DNA of 64,000 bases, taken from positions 4,164,599 through 4,228,598 of the forward strand of contig CAJSYZ010000004.1 of NCBI GenBank assembly GCA_910574455.1, read 5' to 3'. Each line of letters begins with the position of its first letter. The first letter of the stretch is position 1. Positions 1 to 12,573 of the stretch are shown piece after piece. Position numbers and translations under genes: made by a program. This DNA comes from Trichaptum fuscoviolaceum (taxonomy: Eukaryota; Basidiomycota; Agaricomycetes; Hymenochaetales; Trichaptaceae). Under the pieces are notes generated by a model. The model saw nothing but the letters and a program-made list of their open reading frames with translations. It had not been told where the DNA came from and did not search any database.

Positions 1-1698
1 GCAACATTCATACCAAGTGTGGCGTCAAGCAGTGGGACGACAAACCTACCAGAGGGGATAGTACGCATATTCAGGGAACGAAGCAGCGCAGTGCTTGCGG
101 AACCGTCTTCGCCATCTATCTCGAAAGCTACGCACGATGGGGCTGGTCCTTCGAATGATAGCCAAGCGAGCGGCACGCTTGGGTCAACGATTGTCGCTGT
201 TCTGGCTGTTCCATTTTGGATGACGCCGTCTGACTTCCTTGCGTTCGTTGCGCCCGCTGCTGAAGGGATGAAGCACCTGAGACTTATTCGTGATACATCA
301 CCCAACCGCACTATGGTCGTCATCCAATTCAGAGAGGCTACGAGTGCTCAAGAGTTTATTGATGAGTTTAACGGTAGACAATTTAATTCGGTCGAGGTGA
401 GGACGCAGAGTTTTGCGAGATGAAAGTTATGCTCATATTGGGTTAGCCAGAGATTTGCAACGTCGTGCGCGTAAATTCGGTGAAGATTGAAATGGATGAT
501 CCCGTCTCACATATAATCAATCGATCGGGAAATAACCTGTCTACGTTATACGAACTGCCTACTTGTCCCGTCTGCCTCGATAGGATGGACGCATCGGTGA
601 CTGGACTGGTCACTGTACCTTGCTCTCATACATTTCATTGCATGTGCTTGAGCAAATGGGGAGACAGCCGGTACGTCCTTCAGCTTTTCTCATCGCAAGC
701 TATACTGATATTAACCCAGATGTCCTGTCTGTCGATACTCCCAGATCGCTCTTTCTTCGACGAAACCGACACCATCTGGAACGTCGTATATGCCTCCTCC
801 CAATTCAACAGCACTGGCGCATTGCTCAGAGTGTGACTCTCGGTTTAATTTATGGATCTGTCTTATCTGTGGCAACATCGGCTGTGGCAGACAGGGACGA
901 GCCCATGCCAAGGGTCATTATGAGCTTACGACGCATCTTTACGCCATGGAACTTGAGACTCAACGTGTCTGGGATTATGCCGGTGATAATTACGTTCATC
1001 GTCTAATTCAAAACAAGGCGGACGGAAAACTAGTCGAACTCCCATCCGCCTCAAACATTGAGAATCAGGTGAATGGGCGAAACCGTCCTGGCCAGGGTCC
1101 GGGTGAAGATGATAACCTAAAGGCAGAAAAAATGGAGATCATGGCTATGCAATACTCGCAGATCCTACAGCGTGCAATGGATGAGCAGCGGCAGACATAC
1201 GAAGAACAAACCACAGAACTTCGGCGCAAGCTTGAGGACGCTCAGCGCAAGATGGAGATACTGAGTGGAGATGTTGAACGACGACTTGCTGAGTCTGCAG
1301 CTGAGCAGGAACGAAGACAGAAGGAAGAAGAGACTATTCAAATGGAGCGCGAGCGCGAGAGAGCCAAAGTGGAGAAACGAGCAGAGAAGATGAGTGATCT
1401 GGCGCGGAGATACGAGAAGGAGCTGAGGGAGGAAAGGGCGATGAATGCGGGCTTGTTGACGAAGCTGGCTAACCATAAAGAACGACTGGATGCAGCGGAT
1501 AAGGAGAAGGAAGCGTTAGCGGAGAAAGTAAAGGAACTGGAGGATCAGATGCGCGATGTGTTGTTTTTTCTTGAGGCGAGGGACAAAATTGACAAAGGCG
1601 AAGGCATCGAAGCTGAAGCAGCAGGTGGGTCTATCGGGATAGTCCCTACTACTCCGATTCGAAACGGGACTGGGACAAAGAAGAAAAAGAAGAAATAG
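1..1698 (+). CDS. ETP1: BRAP2/ETP1-like RING and UBP zinc-finger protein, 5' partial
   Basis: The reading frame is open to the left edge, so the true start lies outside the window. Exons 1-396, 447-670 and 720-1698 join in frame and give 532 visible residues. In order they show the BRAP2 RNA-binding-like domain (from about residue 60), a C3H2C3 RING finger (CPVCLDRMD to CPVCRYSQ, its last Cys pair contributed by exon 3), a UBP-type zinc finger with the HCSECDSRFNLWICL and GCGRQ motifs, a long coiled coil rich in E/K/R, and a C-terminal run of lysines. This order is diagnostic of the BRAP2/IMP family of cytoplasmic E3 ligases; yeast Etp1 has the same layout. Family members bind ubiquitin through the UBP finger and retain partners in the cytoplasm. 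The gene converges on the next gene, with 103 bp between the stop codons. Confidence 0.9.
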
Positions 1699-1801
1699 CC
1701 CTCCAGACTGTATCACATATGTATATTTGACTTATCCTTTCAACCAAATGTATCGACAGCAGCATGTTAATATATGTATGTACACTAGTATAACTTATAA
1801 T

Positions 1802-3529
1802 TTATAACAAACACGAAGACATCTCCAATACTGCTCGAGGCCCCTTGGATGCATAGTCTGCCTTTGAAACAAAATTCTTCCCCGCTGGATCTGAGAAAAT
1901 GATCTGCAGACATACGTCAGACCTAGGGGAAATTTGAAGACTAAGATCGACATACCTTCGCGACGATACTGGCACCAAGGAACCCGGCGTTTGCGTCTCC
2001 TTTCTCCCGGTACTCTGCAAAATATTCGGGGACGTGCAGGACACGGACTTGCTTTGGTTGTGCGTCGTTTTGGTGGTCCGGGTTACCCAGGATGTATGGA
2101 GTTAGTCGCGACTGGATCGCCACCCCGATACCTGCAAAGCGTCAAGTACTCTACGAATGAACACCGATGATTTAATTTACCTTTTATAAGGCTCGCGCAG
2201 TCTCCTGTCACAAGTAGTCCGTCCCATATTGGTACGCGTGCGTCCAAGTCAGTTTTCCCAACTGCGAGTCCACACACGTCTTGTATTGGAAGTAGATCAA
2301 CCCCGTGCCAATCCCTTTCGACTCCTTTCACAGCTTTCAGGAGGCTTGGGTCCCAAAGGGGCTCAAGGAATCGGTGGCGCTCTTTACCAACCATGACCTG
2401 CTTACCGCGGAACTCGACCTGCACAAGGTCGAGAGCCTCTATCTCCTTCGCACGCGCCTGCTCCGCCGCGCTCGCCTTCGCGTTCTGACGCTTCTTCATG
2501 TTTGTCTCAATCACAGCCTTCTCTTTGCCAGCGACAAGCACGGCGGCAATGTTCGTCACCCCCTCTTCCTCTTCGCCGATAATCGCCTCAGCTTCGGTGA
2601 TTTTTACGTGCCCTTCCTGCCAGACTTGCCGCGCTAGCTCTAGGAGTTGCCGGTCGAGCTCTTCAGGCGGGAGGGGGGCGTTAGGAGGGGAGAGTGTATC
2701 AACCACGCTGGGTTGGTGGTTGTGTACATTCAGGCGGAAGAGATGGGCGAGGTAAGCCTCGCAGTCTCTCAGGCCCACGGGCATGGAGTCGCAACACGAG
2801 TGTAGTACAGCACACTCGTAGATGGGTGTGATATCCGTTTGTGCGTCTCCTATGTCAATAACGAGCCCGGACAGCACGTTGGCCGCATACATATGGGCGA
2901 GGGGCCGTTCGAGAATGCTCATCGCCGCAGCATTGAAGCGCTCAAAGAATATTTGGGAGACACGTTCGTGCGTAGAACGGGGAAGACCGTGAGGGAGGGT
3001 GAGGAGGATAGGCGACTCCATTTGTATGCGCTTGAGCCCAAACTTCGCGAATAGGATATGCTTCCTGCTCATATTGAGCTCGAGTTTGCATCTTAGAGTA
3101 GCAATGAAACATACCATAGAGCCTCTGCCTCGTAGAAGTCCTTTATATCCCCGTTTTCGAACGGCCAAGATACGATGATGTCCTCTCCTGCAGCAAGAGC
3201 CTCATCAAGTTGCTGTCCGACAATGTACTCGTTCACTTTCGCATGTTGACGTGCAGGCATAGACGGCGCCCTGCTTGCACTCGCGCCATTAGCATCTTCA
3301 ACACCTAAAAGTCCTCCTGTTCTCGACGGAGGTGCGTATTTTCGTAGTCCAACCCGCGCGGTTATTTCCTGTAAATAAGCGCTCGTGAACAACATCTTCG
3401 GAATGTGGACAAAATATTCACCACCGACGGTAGTTTCAGTAGGTCTGCAAGCCCAAAAATCGCTCTTATCTTCGTACGGCTTGTTTCGATGATAATAATG
3501 CTTGAATCCCGGAAGGCAAGGTTGCTCAT
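1802..3529 (-). CDS. ARP9: Actin-related protein, Arp9-like (SWI/SNF-RSC subunit)
   Basis: Five exons (3529-3422, 3368-3115, 3064-2181, 2131-1956, 1903-1802) join in frame to 507 residues. The start is the ATG just before AFRDSSIIIIETSRTKIR, which matches the phosphate-1 strand of actin folds; upstream in-frame residues lack an upstream ATG context typical of the family. The middle holds GLVIDIGDAQTDITPIYE, the second phosphate-binding loop of actins. The end reads IQSRLTPYILGNP, then VPEYFAEYREKG and FLGASIVAK, typical of fungal Arp9-type proteins. A charged insertion between these regions is usual for nuclear ARPs. Arp9 pairs with Arp7 on the HSA helix of chromatin remodellers in yeast. The assignment to Arp9 rather than another nuclear ARP is by motif recollection and is the less certain part. 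Confidence 0.8.
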
Positions 3530-3740
3530 CGTTGAGGATAACGAAGGTCGCGAAAAGGCAAAAGCAAACTCAGACGCGTCCTGGAGCGCGTCTCGTATGT
3601 TGGACGCGTTCAGCCACGATGTCAAGATTTACGACAATCTCTGTTACATGTAAGACATGTTGCAGTAAACCTGTACGTTTCTTTATATCAATATATAATT
3701 GTTTCGTTGTGTGACCAAATACTGAGGAACAAGCTGATTG

Positions 3741-3755
3741 TGTCCGCAGCGGACA
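3741..3755. promoter_or_regulatory. Palindrome TGTCCGC-A-GCGGACA
   Basis: Perfect 7-1-7 inverted repeat about 230 bp upstream of ERG7 and 210 bp upstream of ARP9. It shares the core GTCCGC-N-GCGGAC with the element at 3896-3908. Binding by a Zn2Cys6 factor is inferred from the CCG-N3-CGG core only. Confidence 0.5.
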
Positions 3756-3895
3756 TTCGATTGACATACTTCACTCAAGTTCGGTGAAATTAGTCTCGAT
3801 TCATCTACATAAGACGTAGTCTGACTTCAAGTTGCGAATTGAACGAGTTCTTGTAATTACACGTACAGCTTAAAAATCAAGATCATAGCCCCTTC

Positions 3896-3908
3896 GTCCG
3901 CTGCGGAC
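3896..3908. promoter_or_regulatory. Palindrome GTCCGC-T-GCGGAC
   Basis: Second copy of the same 13-bp palindromic core, about 75 bp upstream of the ERG7 start codon, with the central base changed from A to T. Its position is close enough to the ERG7 start to overlap the core promoter. Confidence 0.5.
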
Positions 3909-3982
3909 ATATGAACCGATCAGGCCACTTTTCTCAGTAGATAAAAGTTTGCAAGGAAATTGAGCTCTTTCCAACAACCATC

Positions 3983-6771
3983 ATGTGGGACCCCTTAGAC
4001 GTGCCAGAGACTGGGGATATCCCTTTCACCGACTATTCACGGTGGCGACTTTCTGCAGACGACCAAGGGCGACATATCTGGGATTACCTCCCGAGTGATG
4101 AGGCGTGTCAGGCCTGGCCTCAGAATGTGTTGGATAAGGCCATGCTCGGTTTACCAACGGTGGGACATCAGGTTATTGTCTCTCGTATCTCGTGCTAACC
4201 TCTAAGTCGATTACAGGGCCTGCCAGAGCTACCTCCAGCAAAATCAGCTCTGGAAGCAGCCCGCAATGGTTACAAGTTCTTAGAGCAGCTGCAGGCCCCG
4301 GACGGTCATTGGCCATGCGAATACGACGGACCTATGTTCCTTACACCAGGACTTGTCATTGGCTCGTACGTGTCGGGTACAGAGTTCAAACGTGAAGAAC
4401 GGCTCGAACTCATTCGTTACCTGTTCCGCAAAGCCCATAAGATCGACGGTGGATGGGGGTTGTGCGTATCATCTTTTCTCAACGTAGTAACCCCGCATTA
4501 ATGTGTTACAGACATAAGGAGGGTGATTCGACGTGTTTTGGTACTGCGTGCAACTATGCGGCTCTGCGACTATTGGGTGTTTCGGCAGACCATCCGGTAA
4601 TGGTTAAGGCGAGAGCAACATTACATAGACTCGGTGCGTCGTGAAGTTCGAATACAACTACACATATTCACTAAACAGAAACCTTTAGGTGGTGCTGTCG
4701 CAGTTCCGTCATGGGGTAAATTCTGGTTGTCAGTGCTTAATGTCTACGACTGGGATGGAAATCATCCCCTTGCACCTGAGCTATGGTATGTTAACAGTAC
4801 TTGGGAACGTCGTCTGTCCTTACTCCCAATTATCAGGCTCTTGCCAGAGTGGGTTCCCTTTCATCCTTACAGATGGTGGATCCACACTCGCAATGTTTAC
4901 ATTCCGATGAGCTACCTCTACTCCATTCGTTTCAAAGCCCCAGAGAACGACCTTATCCTTTCCCTTCGACAAGAACTATACATTGACGACTTCTACAAAA
5001 TAGACTGGCCCGCCCAGCGGAATAATGTCTGCAAAGCTGATCTATACGCACCCCACACACTCTTGCTTGACGGCTTATTCGGTATTCTTGGCGCCTATGA
5101 GAACTGTCACCTTCCACTCCTGCGGAAGGCGGCGATGCGCAAGGTATATAAACTATGCGTGGAGGAGGATGAAAACACAGCGTACCAGGGTCTGGGTCCT
5201 GTCAACAAAATGATGAATCAAGTCGTGCGGTTCGCAGTAGATGGTCCCGAATCCGAGGCACTCGCTATGCACAAGCTCAAGCGACGTGACTTCATGTGGA
5301 TCGGTCCTAATGGAATGAGCATGGGCGGTACGAACGGTGTGCAGCTCTGGGACTTGGCGTTTATCGTCCAGGCGCTTGTGGAGAGTGGGCTGGCAGAGGA
5401 AGAGGAGTTCCGAGGGAGTTTGGTCAAGGCACTGCAATGGCTAGATGAATCCCAGATCCGCGATAACCCCAAACATTACGAGAGCGCGTACAGACACAGA
5501 ACAAAAGGTGCTTGGCCATTCAGTACGAGAGAGCAAAGCTATGTAGTCAGCGACTGCACTGGGGAAGGTCTCAAGGCTGTCATCTACCTCCAGGAGAATG
5601 TTCCGTAAGTCATTAGTCTTTGTTCTCTTTCGTCTCTCCTCCCCATACTTGTCCGATTGATTGACACATTTCATCAGGAACATGCCAAAGCTCGTCTCCA
5701 AAGAACGCATGTGTGACGCCGTCGATACTCTTATCTCTTTACAAAACTCTAGTGGTGGCTTCGCGAGTTATGAGCTTGTTCGTGCACCTAAATTACTTGA
5801 ATATATAAACCCGGCAGAAGTGTTCGGTTAGTGGACTCTTATTCCTCGAAATTCAATAAGCTCACGGACTTGCCTCCTTATAATTTCTGCCTTCTTTTCT
5901 ACAGGAAATATCATGACTGAGTTTGAGTATCCTGAATGTACCACGTCTGTCATCACCTCTTTGGCCATCTTCCGGAGACACCACCCCGATTACAGGTCAT
6001 CTGATATTGAGTATGTTCTTCCTCCGACATGACTGATTTCCCGCATATTCATTATTACACCTTCGTAGGGCAACAATAAAAAAGGCAGTACAATATCTCC
6101 ACAACGCCCAATGTCCGGAAGGTGGATGGTTTGGGTCCTGGGCAATCTGCTACACTTACGCGACTCAGTTCGCTCTCGAAAGCTTATCGCTTGTGGGTGA
6201 GACGTATGCTACGAGCGAGCGTGTGCGGAAGGCTTGCCGCTTTCTGTTGGACCACCAGAGAAAGGATGGAGGATGGGGCGAGAGCTATAAGGTAGGGCAA
6301 GTTCTAAACACTTACATTGTTTTCCCTTTCCCTGACACCTTAACGAACTGGTCTGGCTGTGTACCCTAGGCATGTGCAGAGGAACGCTGGATAGATCACG
6401 AGGAGACCCAAGTCGTCCAAACAGCTTGGGCGGCGATGGCATTAATGTACGCAGAGTATCCCGAGCCTGAACCAATCGAACGTGCAGTAAAACTCGTCAT
6501 GTCTCGCCAGCTACCTGTAAGCAATCCTTCTCTTTATACGGCGGCTTGGCAAACGTTGATCACGATGGTGTAGGATGGGTCTTGGGCGCAGGAAGCGATC
6601 GAGGGCGTGTTCAATAAGACATGCGCTATCGCGTACCCAAACTACAAATATTCTTTCACCATCTGGATGCTTGGTCGGGCTCATCATTACCTTGAAAATC
6701 TATATGCCCAGAACTTAGGGAAAAGCAACGGACACGCGAATGGGCACACCCAGGCCAACGGCAAAGCTTAA
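3983..6771 (+). CDS. ERG7: Lanosterol synthase (oxidosqualene cyclase)
   Basis: Ten exons (3983-4159, 4217-4461, 4512-4633, 4689-4785, 4837-5604, 5678-5826, 5905-6010, 6069-6291, 6370-6516, 6574-6771) join in frame to 743 residues, the usual size. The enzyme cyclises 2,3-oxidosqualene to lanosterol in ergosterol synthesis on ER and lipid-droplet membranes. QW motifs are visible: DGGWGLHKEG near the N-terminus, [19 protein letters not shown] and [19 protein letters not shown]. The membrane-inserting MSYLYSIRF segment and the catalytic-acid motif [11 protein letters not shown] are present. The motif reads DCTGE where DCTAE is the common form; the catalytic Asp is intact. The C-terminus carries a short Asn/Gly/His tail ([17 protein letters not shown]). 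The intron at 4786-4836 is 51 nt and leaves the frame open if retained, so a naive ORF call would include it. Confidence 0.95.
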
Positions 6772-7131
6772 AGATTTAGTACTTAGTATGATCTCTTCCC
6801 GTATCCGAATTCTTGCGTACATAGTAATAGCATTCTCCGACTGTCTAAGATATACATACACTATCCTAATAAGTAATAATTTGTATATTCTCAAACATCA
6901 CAAACCATTGGGAGAGGTTGGCTTTGGTTCAGAACGTGAGTGTTTAACAAGAAAACAATATATAGTAGTTCAAAGCGGACAAAGTAACCATTATTGATAC
7001 ACTAACAGGGTCTAAGAACTAAATTCGAAGTCGGGAGCAGAAGAACTTTATGACCGATAAAATATATCCTACACGATTCGTTTCGTTTCATTCGTGAACA
7101 TCACGGAAATTCGCACTAAGAAAAAAAGCGT
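6772..7131. other. Convergent 3' spacer, no gene seen
   Basis: The 360 bp between the ERG7 stop and the stop of regulator A is AT-rich and would hold both 3' UTRs. I see no ORF, RNA gene or repeat in it. Confidence 0.6.
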
Positions 7132-10100
7132 CTATGAGGCACCACCGAACTGCATATACAAACTTCGCCATGCGCCCTCAGGGTCTACGTTTTGCGGCGA
7201 CATGAGCTCCTGTGGGGTAGGCGTGTAAACTTGCTGTGCAACATATGCACTGTCGACGTTGGTCATGTAGTCGTAGCTTGAACCGAGCCCGTACTGGCCC
7301 ACTTGGACGCCAGTGTTCAGACCGAGCATCATCTGGTCGCCTACCATGCTTCCCTGGCTGTTGTCAGTCTGCATCGGTATTGCCTGATAGCCCATTTGCA
7401 GTGCCGGGTCGGGTTGCCAGTGATTCTGGATTTGTGGTTGTTGTTGCTGATGAGAGTATACCTGCGAGTTCGGAAGAGTGTGTGGTCCCATATGCATACC
7501 GCCATACAAAGTCATCTCCGGAGACTGTTGATAATAACTCGAGCTCGCCTCCATGGGATAATTCTGCATCTGCATTGGTTCTTCGTAGAGAGGAGACACA
7601 TTCGTCGATGCCGGTGTGACAGGCGGGGGAGAGTTTGGTGTGTGGAAGGAGTTCTGCGGACTGGAGACGGGTGACCGTGAACCGCGTAGTGAAGAGGGGG
7701 ATTGAGGCTTCGGAGACACGAGCCGAGTTGAGCCGACGAGCTTATTGATGTCGTCCTCGCCTTGCACAAGGAGTAGGTCTTGAGAGGACTCACGCTTGGT
7801 TCCATTGACGTTCTCCTTCAATTGTCTCTGATAGTCTTCGACTGCAGCGTGAGCGCGTTCGCGTAGCCGTCGGAGGACAGGCTGACGAATTGTCAATGGA
7901 CAACTAAGATAAATATGAACGAAATACTTACCAAAACCTTCGCCGCTCGCGTTCTCTCGCCGAGTGATTCAAAGAGATCGACCACCTGATCGAGGCTCTG
8001 CAGGGCAGAGCGAGCCAGCATCATGGCCGGGCATTTAGCGGGAATTGAGCCCAGGACAATCTACGGGGATATACGGCAATCCCATTTAAATAACCAATTT
8101 CAAAGAGCACCGAAGAGGCCGTACTCACCGCGCAGGAGAAAACGTGCGTGAATAAAAACCAGTTGCGCTCCGTTAGAGCTTTATGTTGGGACCACAAGCT
8201 CTTCACGAGGGCAACGAAGGACGAAGCGCTACGGTGCGCGCACAGAACAGAGCGACCGTATCTACCGCTGAGCGGGTCCTCCGGATGGTCGTGCATTGCC
8301 TTTGCGAAGTAGCCTCGATGCATATATAGCAGAGCTGCCGAAAGCATTGGGATTAAACACCACTTTCACGAAACCAAATCTATTCCTCGAATTATACTCA
8401 CTAACTTCCTTAATTGATAGGATAATATACCGTTGCATCGTCAGCCTCATCGGCGGTTCAGAGTCGCCAGCGCTGTAGACAGATGATCCACCAAACCCTG
8501 GGACCTGGAGGGAAGGTGGGACGTAGTAGCTCAGCACTCGCTTGTCGAGCTCCATGATCGTCCCGTATGACGGCGTCCGAGCACCGAAGACCTGGTCGTG
8601 CACGATGCTGAGACACTCAGACGAGAATCGGTGCTTCCAGGCGTCAACTGGGACGAAGCATTCCATCAATAGACTAGAGTAAAAGCGGTTCTTATAACTC
8701 ACATGACATTTCAACCTGGCCTGCTTTGTTCGTCGTAGTTTCATGCGCCATCTTGCAATCAATGTGAGCCATTGCGAGGGAAGGTGGACGACCATAGGTC
8801 AGACTCTGCCGCGGACATTAACGTCTGTCACTTCAGAGGATAATGTAATAGATTGCTTTACCTGCCACGAGTCATAAACATAGATTTCCCAAAAAAGTTC
8901 TCGCCTTCTCTGGGTTTCGTCCGCGGATAGATTCCATCGCGAGCTATCACGGTCTAAAGAGACTTTAATGTCAGGCAACAATGACGATCTTACTGATATA
9001 GGTGCTTACGAAGACCGATCTATCCGGAATTAAACAGAAATTAAACAATCATGCCATGCACGGAAAACGTTATTAACGTACACTCTGAGCCAACTTGACG
9101 ACAATGCCCATTAGAGTCCACCTTTGCGCGTCCACGTCATTCAAGAACATGTAATGAGCCATGATCACCTTCAAAAATATTGTGAGTATGTTTTATCCTT
9201 TTCTCTCCTTTATTACTCACCAATGCTTGGATTGCTTGAATACTCGGTTCATCCAGGATTGAGTCCAAGCTCAGCGCGGCCTTCGCAAACTGAAAGTAAG
9301 GCACAGCTTGTGGTGAGTGACTTCGTATTCGTAAGTCCACGAGCGTCCCAACAGCCAGGACGGCGTACATGAGCGCCAGGCGATGCGACTCATACGATCC
9401 CGAGTCGCGGTCCTCGTTAGAAATGGGGGATGAAATGGGCGGATACACCCGCGAGAAGATGAGATCTTGGAACTGCGTGCGCGAGATCGGGTGGTACATC
9501 CATGCTGCGTTTTCAAAGTAGTTGTCTACAAGTTGGCTTGCGGTCTCGACATCAGGAAGGTAGTTGAGCAGCTGGTCGCGCAGGATATCTATCTCGCCAT
9601 CCTGGAGTTGGGGTGTGAACGGAAACGTGTGGCTCAGCGACGGAAGGTCCGCGGGGAGGACCACGTTGAGCCCTGCCTCGTCGAGCTCCTCGTCTTCTGG
9701 TGACTCGCCTTCTTCGTTCTAAGTAGAGTTCGAACACAAGACACGAGATTAGATATATAGAGATCAGGAAAGAGGGATGTTCTCATAAAGAATGGTGACA
9801 CGCTAGCGAAGGAGGTCGGCTTCTATAGTACAGAACGTAGTATACGTACTTTAAGCAGATACTAGAGGGGGTTATCCGTCAGTTCTTTTCAAACACCGCA
9901 GAATGAAGAAAACCTATACTAACCCAAGCGTTGGCAGTTGTTCCATAAAAGTTCGTTCGCCCTGAAGGTGAAATTGATCTTTGGAGTACATCAGTGAACC
10001 CCGATACAATTGATTGTGTATAGTATTTACAGCGATCCCACTGCGTCGATCGTTTCTTCTACCTCAGTCAGTCTTGGAGGTTCTGCATTGACCTCTCTTT

Positions 10101-10856
10101 CAAGAGGGTGTTTAATCTTCAGGAGCTCATCACTCAAAAGGGGGTGCGTTTCACTCGATAATGCTTTGTGTGCGACCGCCAGCGCATCTTCCAGCGACCG
10201 CACACGGTGTGATAATTCAGCTATTTTTTCATGAAGACTCTCCGTGTTTGCAAGCACAAATCTAAATAGATCAGACCAGTATCAGAACCACACAAGAAAC
10301 CAGAGAAATATATGGGCATTCTCACCTGTTCCCTTTGCCTGTCGTTAAAGAGCCTGTGGGTGAATGAAGTAAGGCTCCGGTGAGCACGGAATTCCAGGCA
10401 CTATAAGGCCAAGCGAAATTCAGCGAGATAGTGCATACCGTCGGGGCAGATCTGACTACAACCACGCTTTACGCAGGCGCCTGATCGATTGCCAAACAAT
10501 AGATCAAATGGATAGATGTAAGTGACCGAATGATGGATAGCAATGTAATGTTGAAAGACGTACTACAAGGGAACTTCCTACATCAGTGACCATTATCGAT
10601 TAGGATGGCGGGTCAAAAGCCTGTTAGACTTCGAGTATCTTGAGTTATTTGAGATTGGAAGCGCACCTATCGCATCGTAGCTTCAACCTTCGAGGGAGGC
10701 CGCCGCCAGCGAAGGCGAGGTGTTAGTCAACAGGCGCTATAGTCGGACTGCATTGACCCACCTTCTACACTCAGCACATGACAGCGCTGCGTTCCGCTTC
10801 TTGTTTCTTGCGGTCGAGCCGACCGCCTCGTCGTCTATCGTACGATGAGGCGACAT
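7132..10856 (-). CDS. Zn2Cys6 transcription factor A with fungal-specific TF domain
   Basis: The start ATG at 10856 gives MSPHRTIDDEAVGS and leads into a Zn2Cys6 cluster spread over several exons: CAECRRLKLRCDR, then KFPCS, then ACVKRGCSQICPDG. An 83-nt intron (10563-10481) falls inside the cluster and only the GTACGT donor restores the C-x2-C spacing. A coiled-coil linker follows (LHEKIAELSHRVRSLEDAL), then a fungal-specific TF domain (exons about 9.7-8.1 kb; motifs RELFWEIYVYDSWQ and SLTYGRPPSLAMAHIDCK), then a Q/P/S-rich tail resembling an activation domain. Two micro-exons are inferred: 9861-9850 (12 nt, YLLK) and 9019-9010 (10 nt). Most of these exon boundaries recur in factor B at 16.6 kb, so the two are paralogues. 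It is a nuclear DNA-binding regulator; targets are unknown. ERG7 is its convergent neighbour. Confidence 0.88.
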
Positions 10857-12573
10857 CTCGCGCTTCGTGCTCGTTGTTGACGGCGGCGAGGACAGAATTG
10901 CCGATGAAACCACGCAGCCAAGGGGGACTTCTTAATCTTTTGACCCTTCGGCAAGTTGACGGATATAAATGTGAACACCGAAGCCGATTAGCAGTCATGG
11001 GCTATTAAATATCCTTTTCGGTCAAAATAAGATTTGCTTCCGTCAAGGATCATCCAGAAAAGACTCGGACATAAGAAATCTCTTACCACTTAAATGTATA
11101 GAAAGTGTCATTTGCTGCCATCTTACATCTTTGTAAGTCGAGAAAGTGTGCCACAGATGGTGGCAGTCAGGAACAAAGAACGACAGTCTGTATACTAATG
11201 TGCTACGAGAAATATATACATACATGCGAGACCAGACTGAGCCCCAATCAGGAAATGTGCTCCGAGCCGCCGTCATAATCGACTTCTTAATTGTTTCTCT
11301 TTTGAACGCAAATACCGCATAATAAATGTGAATATGTTTTCAAGTCACTCAGGTTCCGAGCCGTGCCATAGGAGCTCTGCTGTTCAGATACATATGTCAT
11401 CACATCAATGCACAGCAAGCATAGCTATATACATATTTACGAGTGTAATAGACACCACTGTTCACCGCAGCCTAACAACCTTGGATACCTGGGACGATCT
11501 GCTCAGCGGCCAAGTAGCAGCCGAGACTGCCAGCCTGAGTGCCAGTGGCAGGCGCTTTCCATTTTTGGAGCGTGTGAAACGTTAGTAGTATCCAAGCCCG
11601 GACGTTCAAGTTCTCTTCATGATCAAGTTCTTAAGTTTCTGTCTTCCAACACGGTCGCATTCATTCAGCTGGCAACTGGCAAGTATCTGCCACTTCCTAA
11701 TATCCTTGCTACCTACCCAAGGCCTCTCGTTTGCTTAATTCTGTTGGACAGTTTCAAGAGGCTTTTATGATACGCGCTTCGGCGCAAGTTCTCCTCCGGT
11801 TCATTACAGCATTCTGGCTATCGAGGACCCCAGACATGTAAGTTACAGTGCTTCACTGTGATTTGGGACATAACTACTGGTATGATATGTGGTCGCGGGA
11901 ACATATTTTTGGTAAGGATGCGATTCTCGCCCGGGAACGCCAGCCCCATCATCACTGGCAGTTCTCAGTGCGGCTATCCTATTGCACTGCAGTTTCGGCG
12001 GCTGTTACGATATCATACTATTCTGGTGCTTACTGCTAGTGAATAAAGACAGTCTGTTCGGCGCTTCAAGTTCAAGTTGTAGGGGTGAGAGCTTATCGTG
12101 ATCTTGATATCAAGAACCAGTTTATCTAATCTGTTGGACGATGTCGTCATGTCGAGATCGTGACGCGACGCGACGCGTCTCAAGAATTGAACTCGTCTTT
12201 TATCCTCATGCACTGTTGACTCGTTGGCTGGAACCCTGAACACAGGCTTGTGCTGACCAGTCTGAGCCGGGATTTGACGACACCGTAGGTATTAGTCCTA
12301 AGATTCAAGTCTTGACTGACATGCCAATCCGGTGCGACCGGCTTCCGAGGCTGACAAGTGGAAAGGTATAAAGCCCGGCCAGGTTGGTTGTTCGTCCTCA
12401 GTCCCCCTCTTCCTTCTACCACTACAAGGTCCCGGTGACCTCACATTTCTACCCTCCATCCTAAACCCACATTTCAATCGGCTGCGCCGTCTACTATTCT
12501 TCCTTTCTTTCAACAACACATACTTCGCTTCGCATTAACGATATTATTCTACAGCCACTTTAACTTGTTAGCC
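10857..12573. other. Long divergent spacer between factor A and the His-rich gene
   Basis: This 1.7 kb stretch has only short ORFs without recognisable similarity. It must hold the promoter of factor A (right-to-left) and that of the His-rich protein gene (left-to-right). A TATA-like element lies at 12366-12373. A GACGCGACGCGACGCG tandem is seen near 12160. No RNA gene is recognised. Confidence 0.5.
12366..12373 (+). promoter_or_regulatory. TATA-like box GTATAAAG
   Basis: GTATAAAG lies about 205 bp upstream of the ATG of the secreted His-rich protein gene, followed by a pyrimidine-rich stretch (CCTCTTCCTTCTACC). This is consistent with a strong, regulated fungal promoter; the transcription start is not determined. 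Confidence 0.45.

Larger units (their letters stand above)
3530..3982. promoter_or_regulatory. Shared promoter of ARP9 and ERG7 with two palindromes
   Basis: This 453 bp spacer lies between the start codons of two divergent genes and must hold both promoters. It contains a 15-bp perfect odd palindrome TGTCCGCAGCGGACA (3741-3755) and a second related one, GTCCGCTGCGGAC (3896-3908). Each is a CCG and a CGG half-site separated by three bases, the kind of inverted triplet bound by Zn2Cys6 dimers. No coding potential is evident. Confidence 0.6.
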
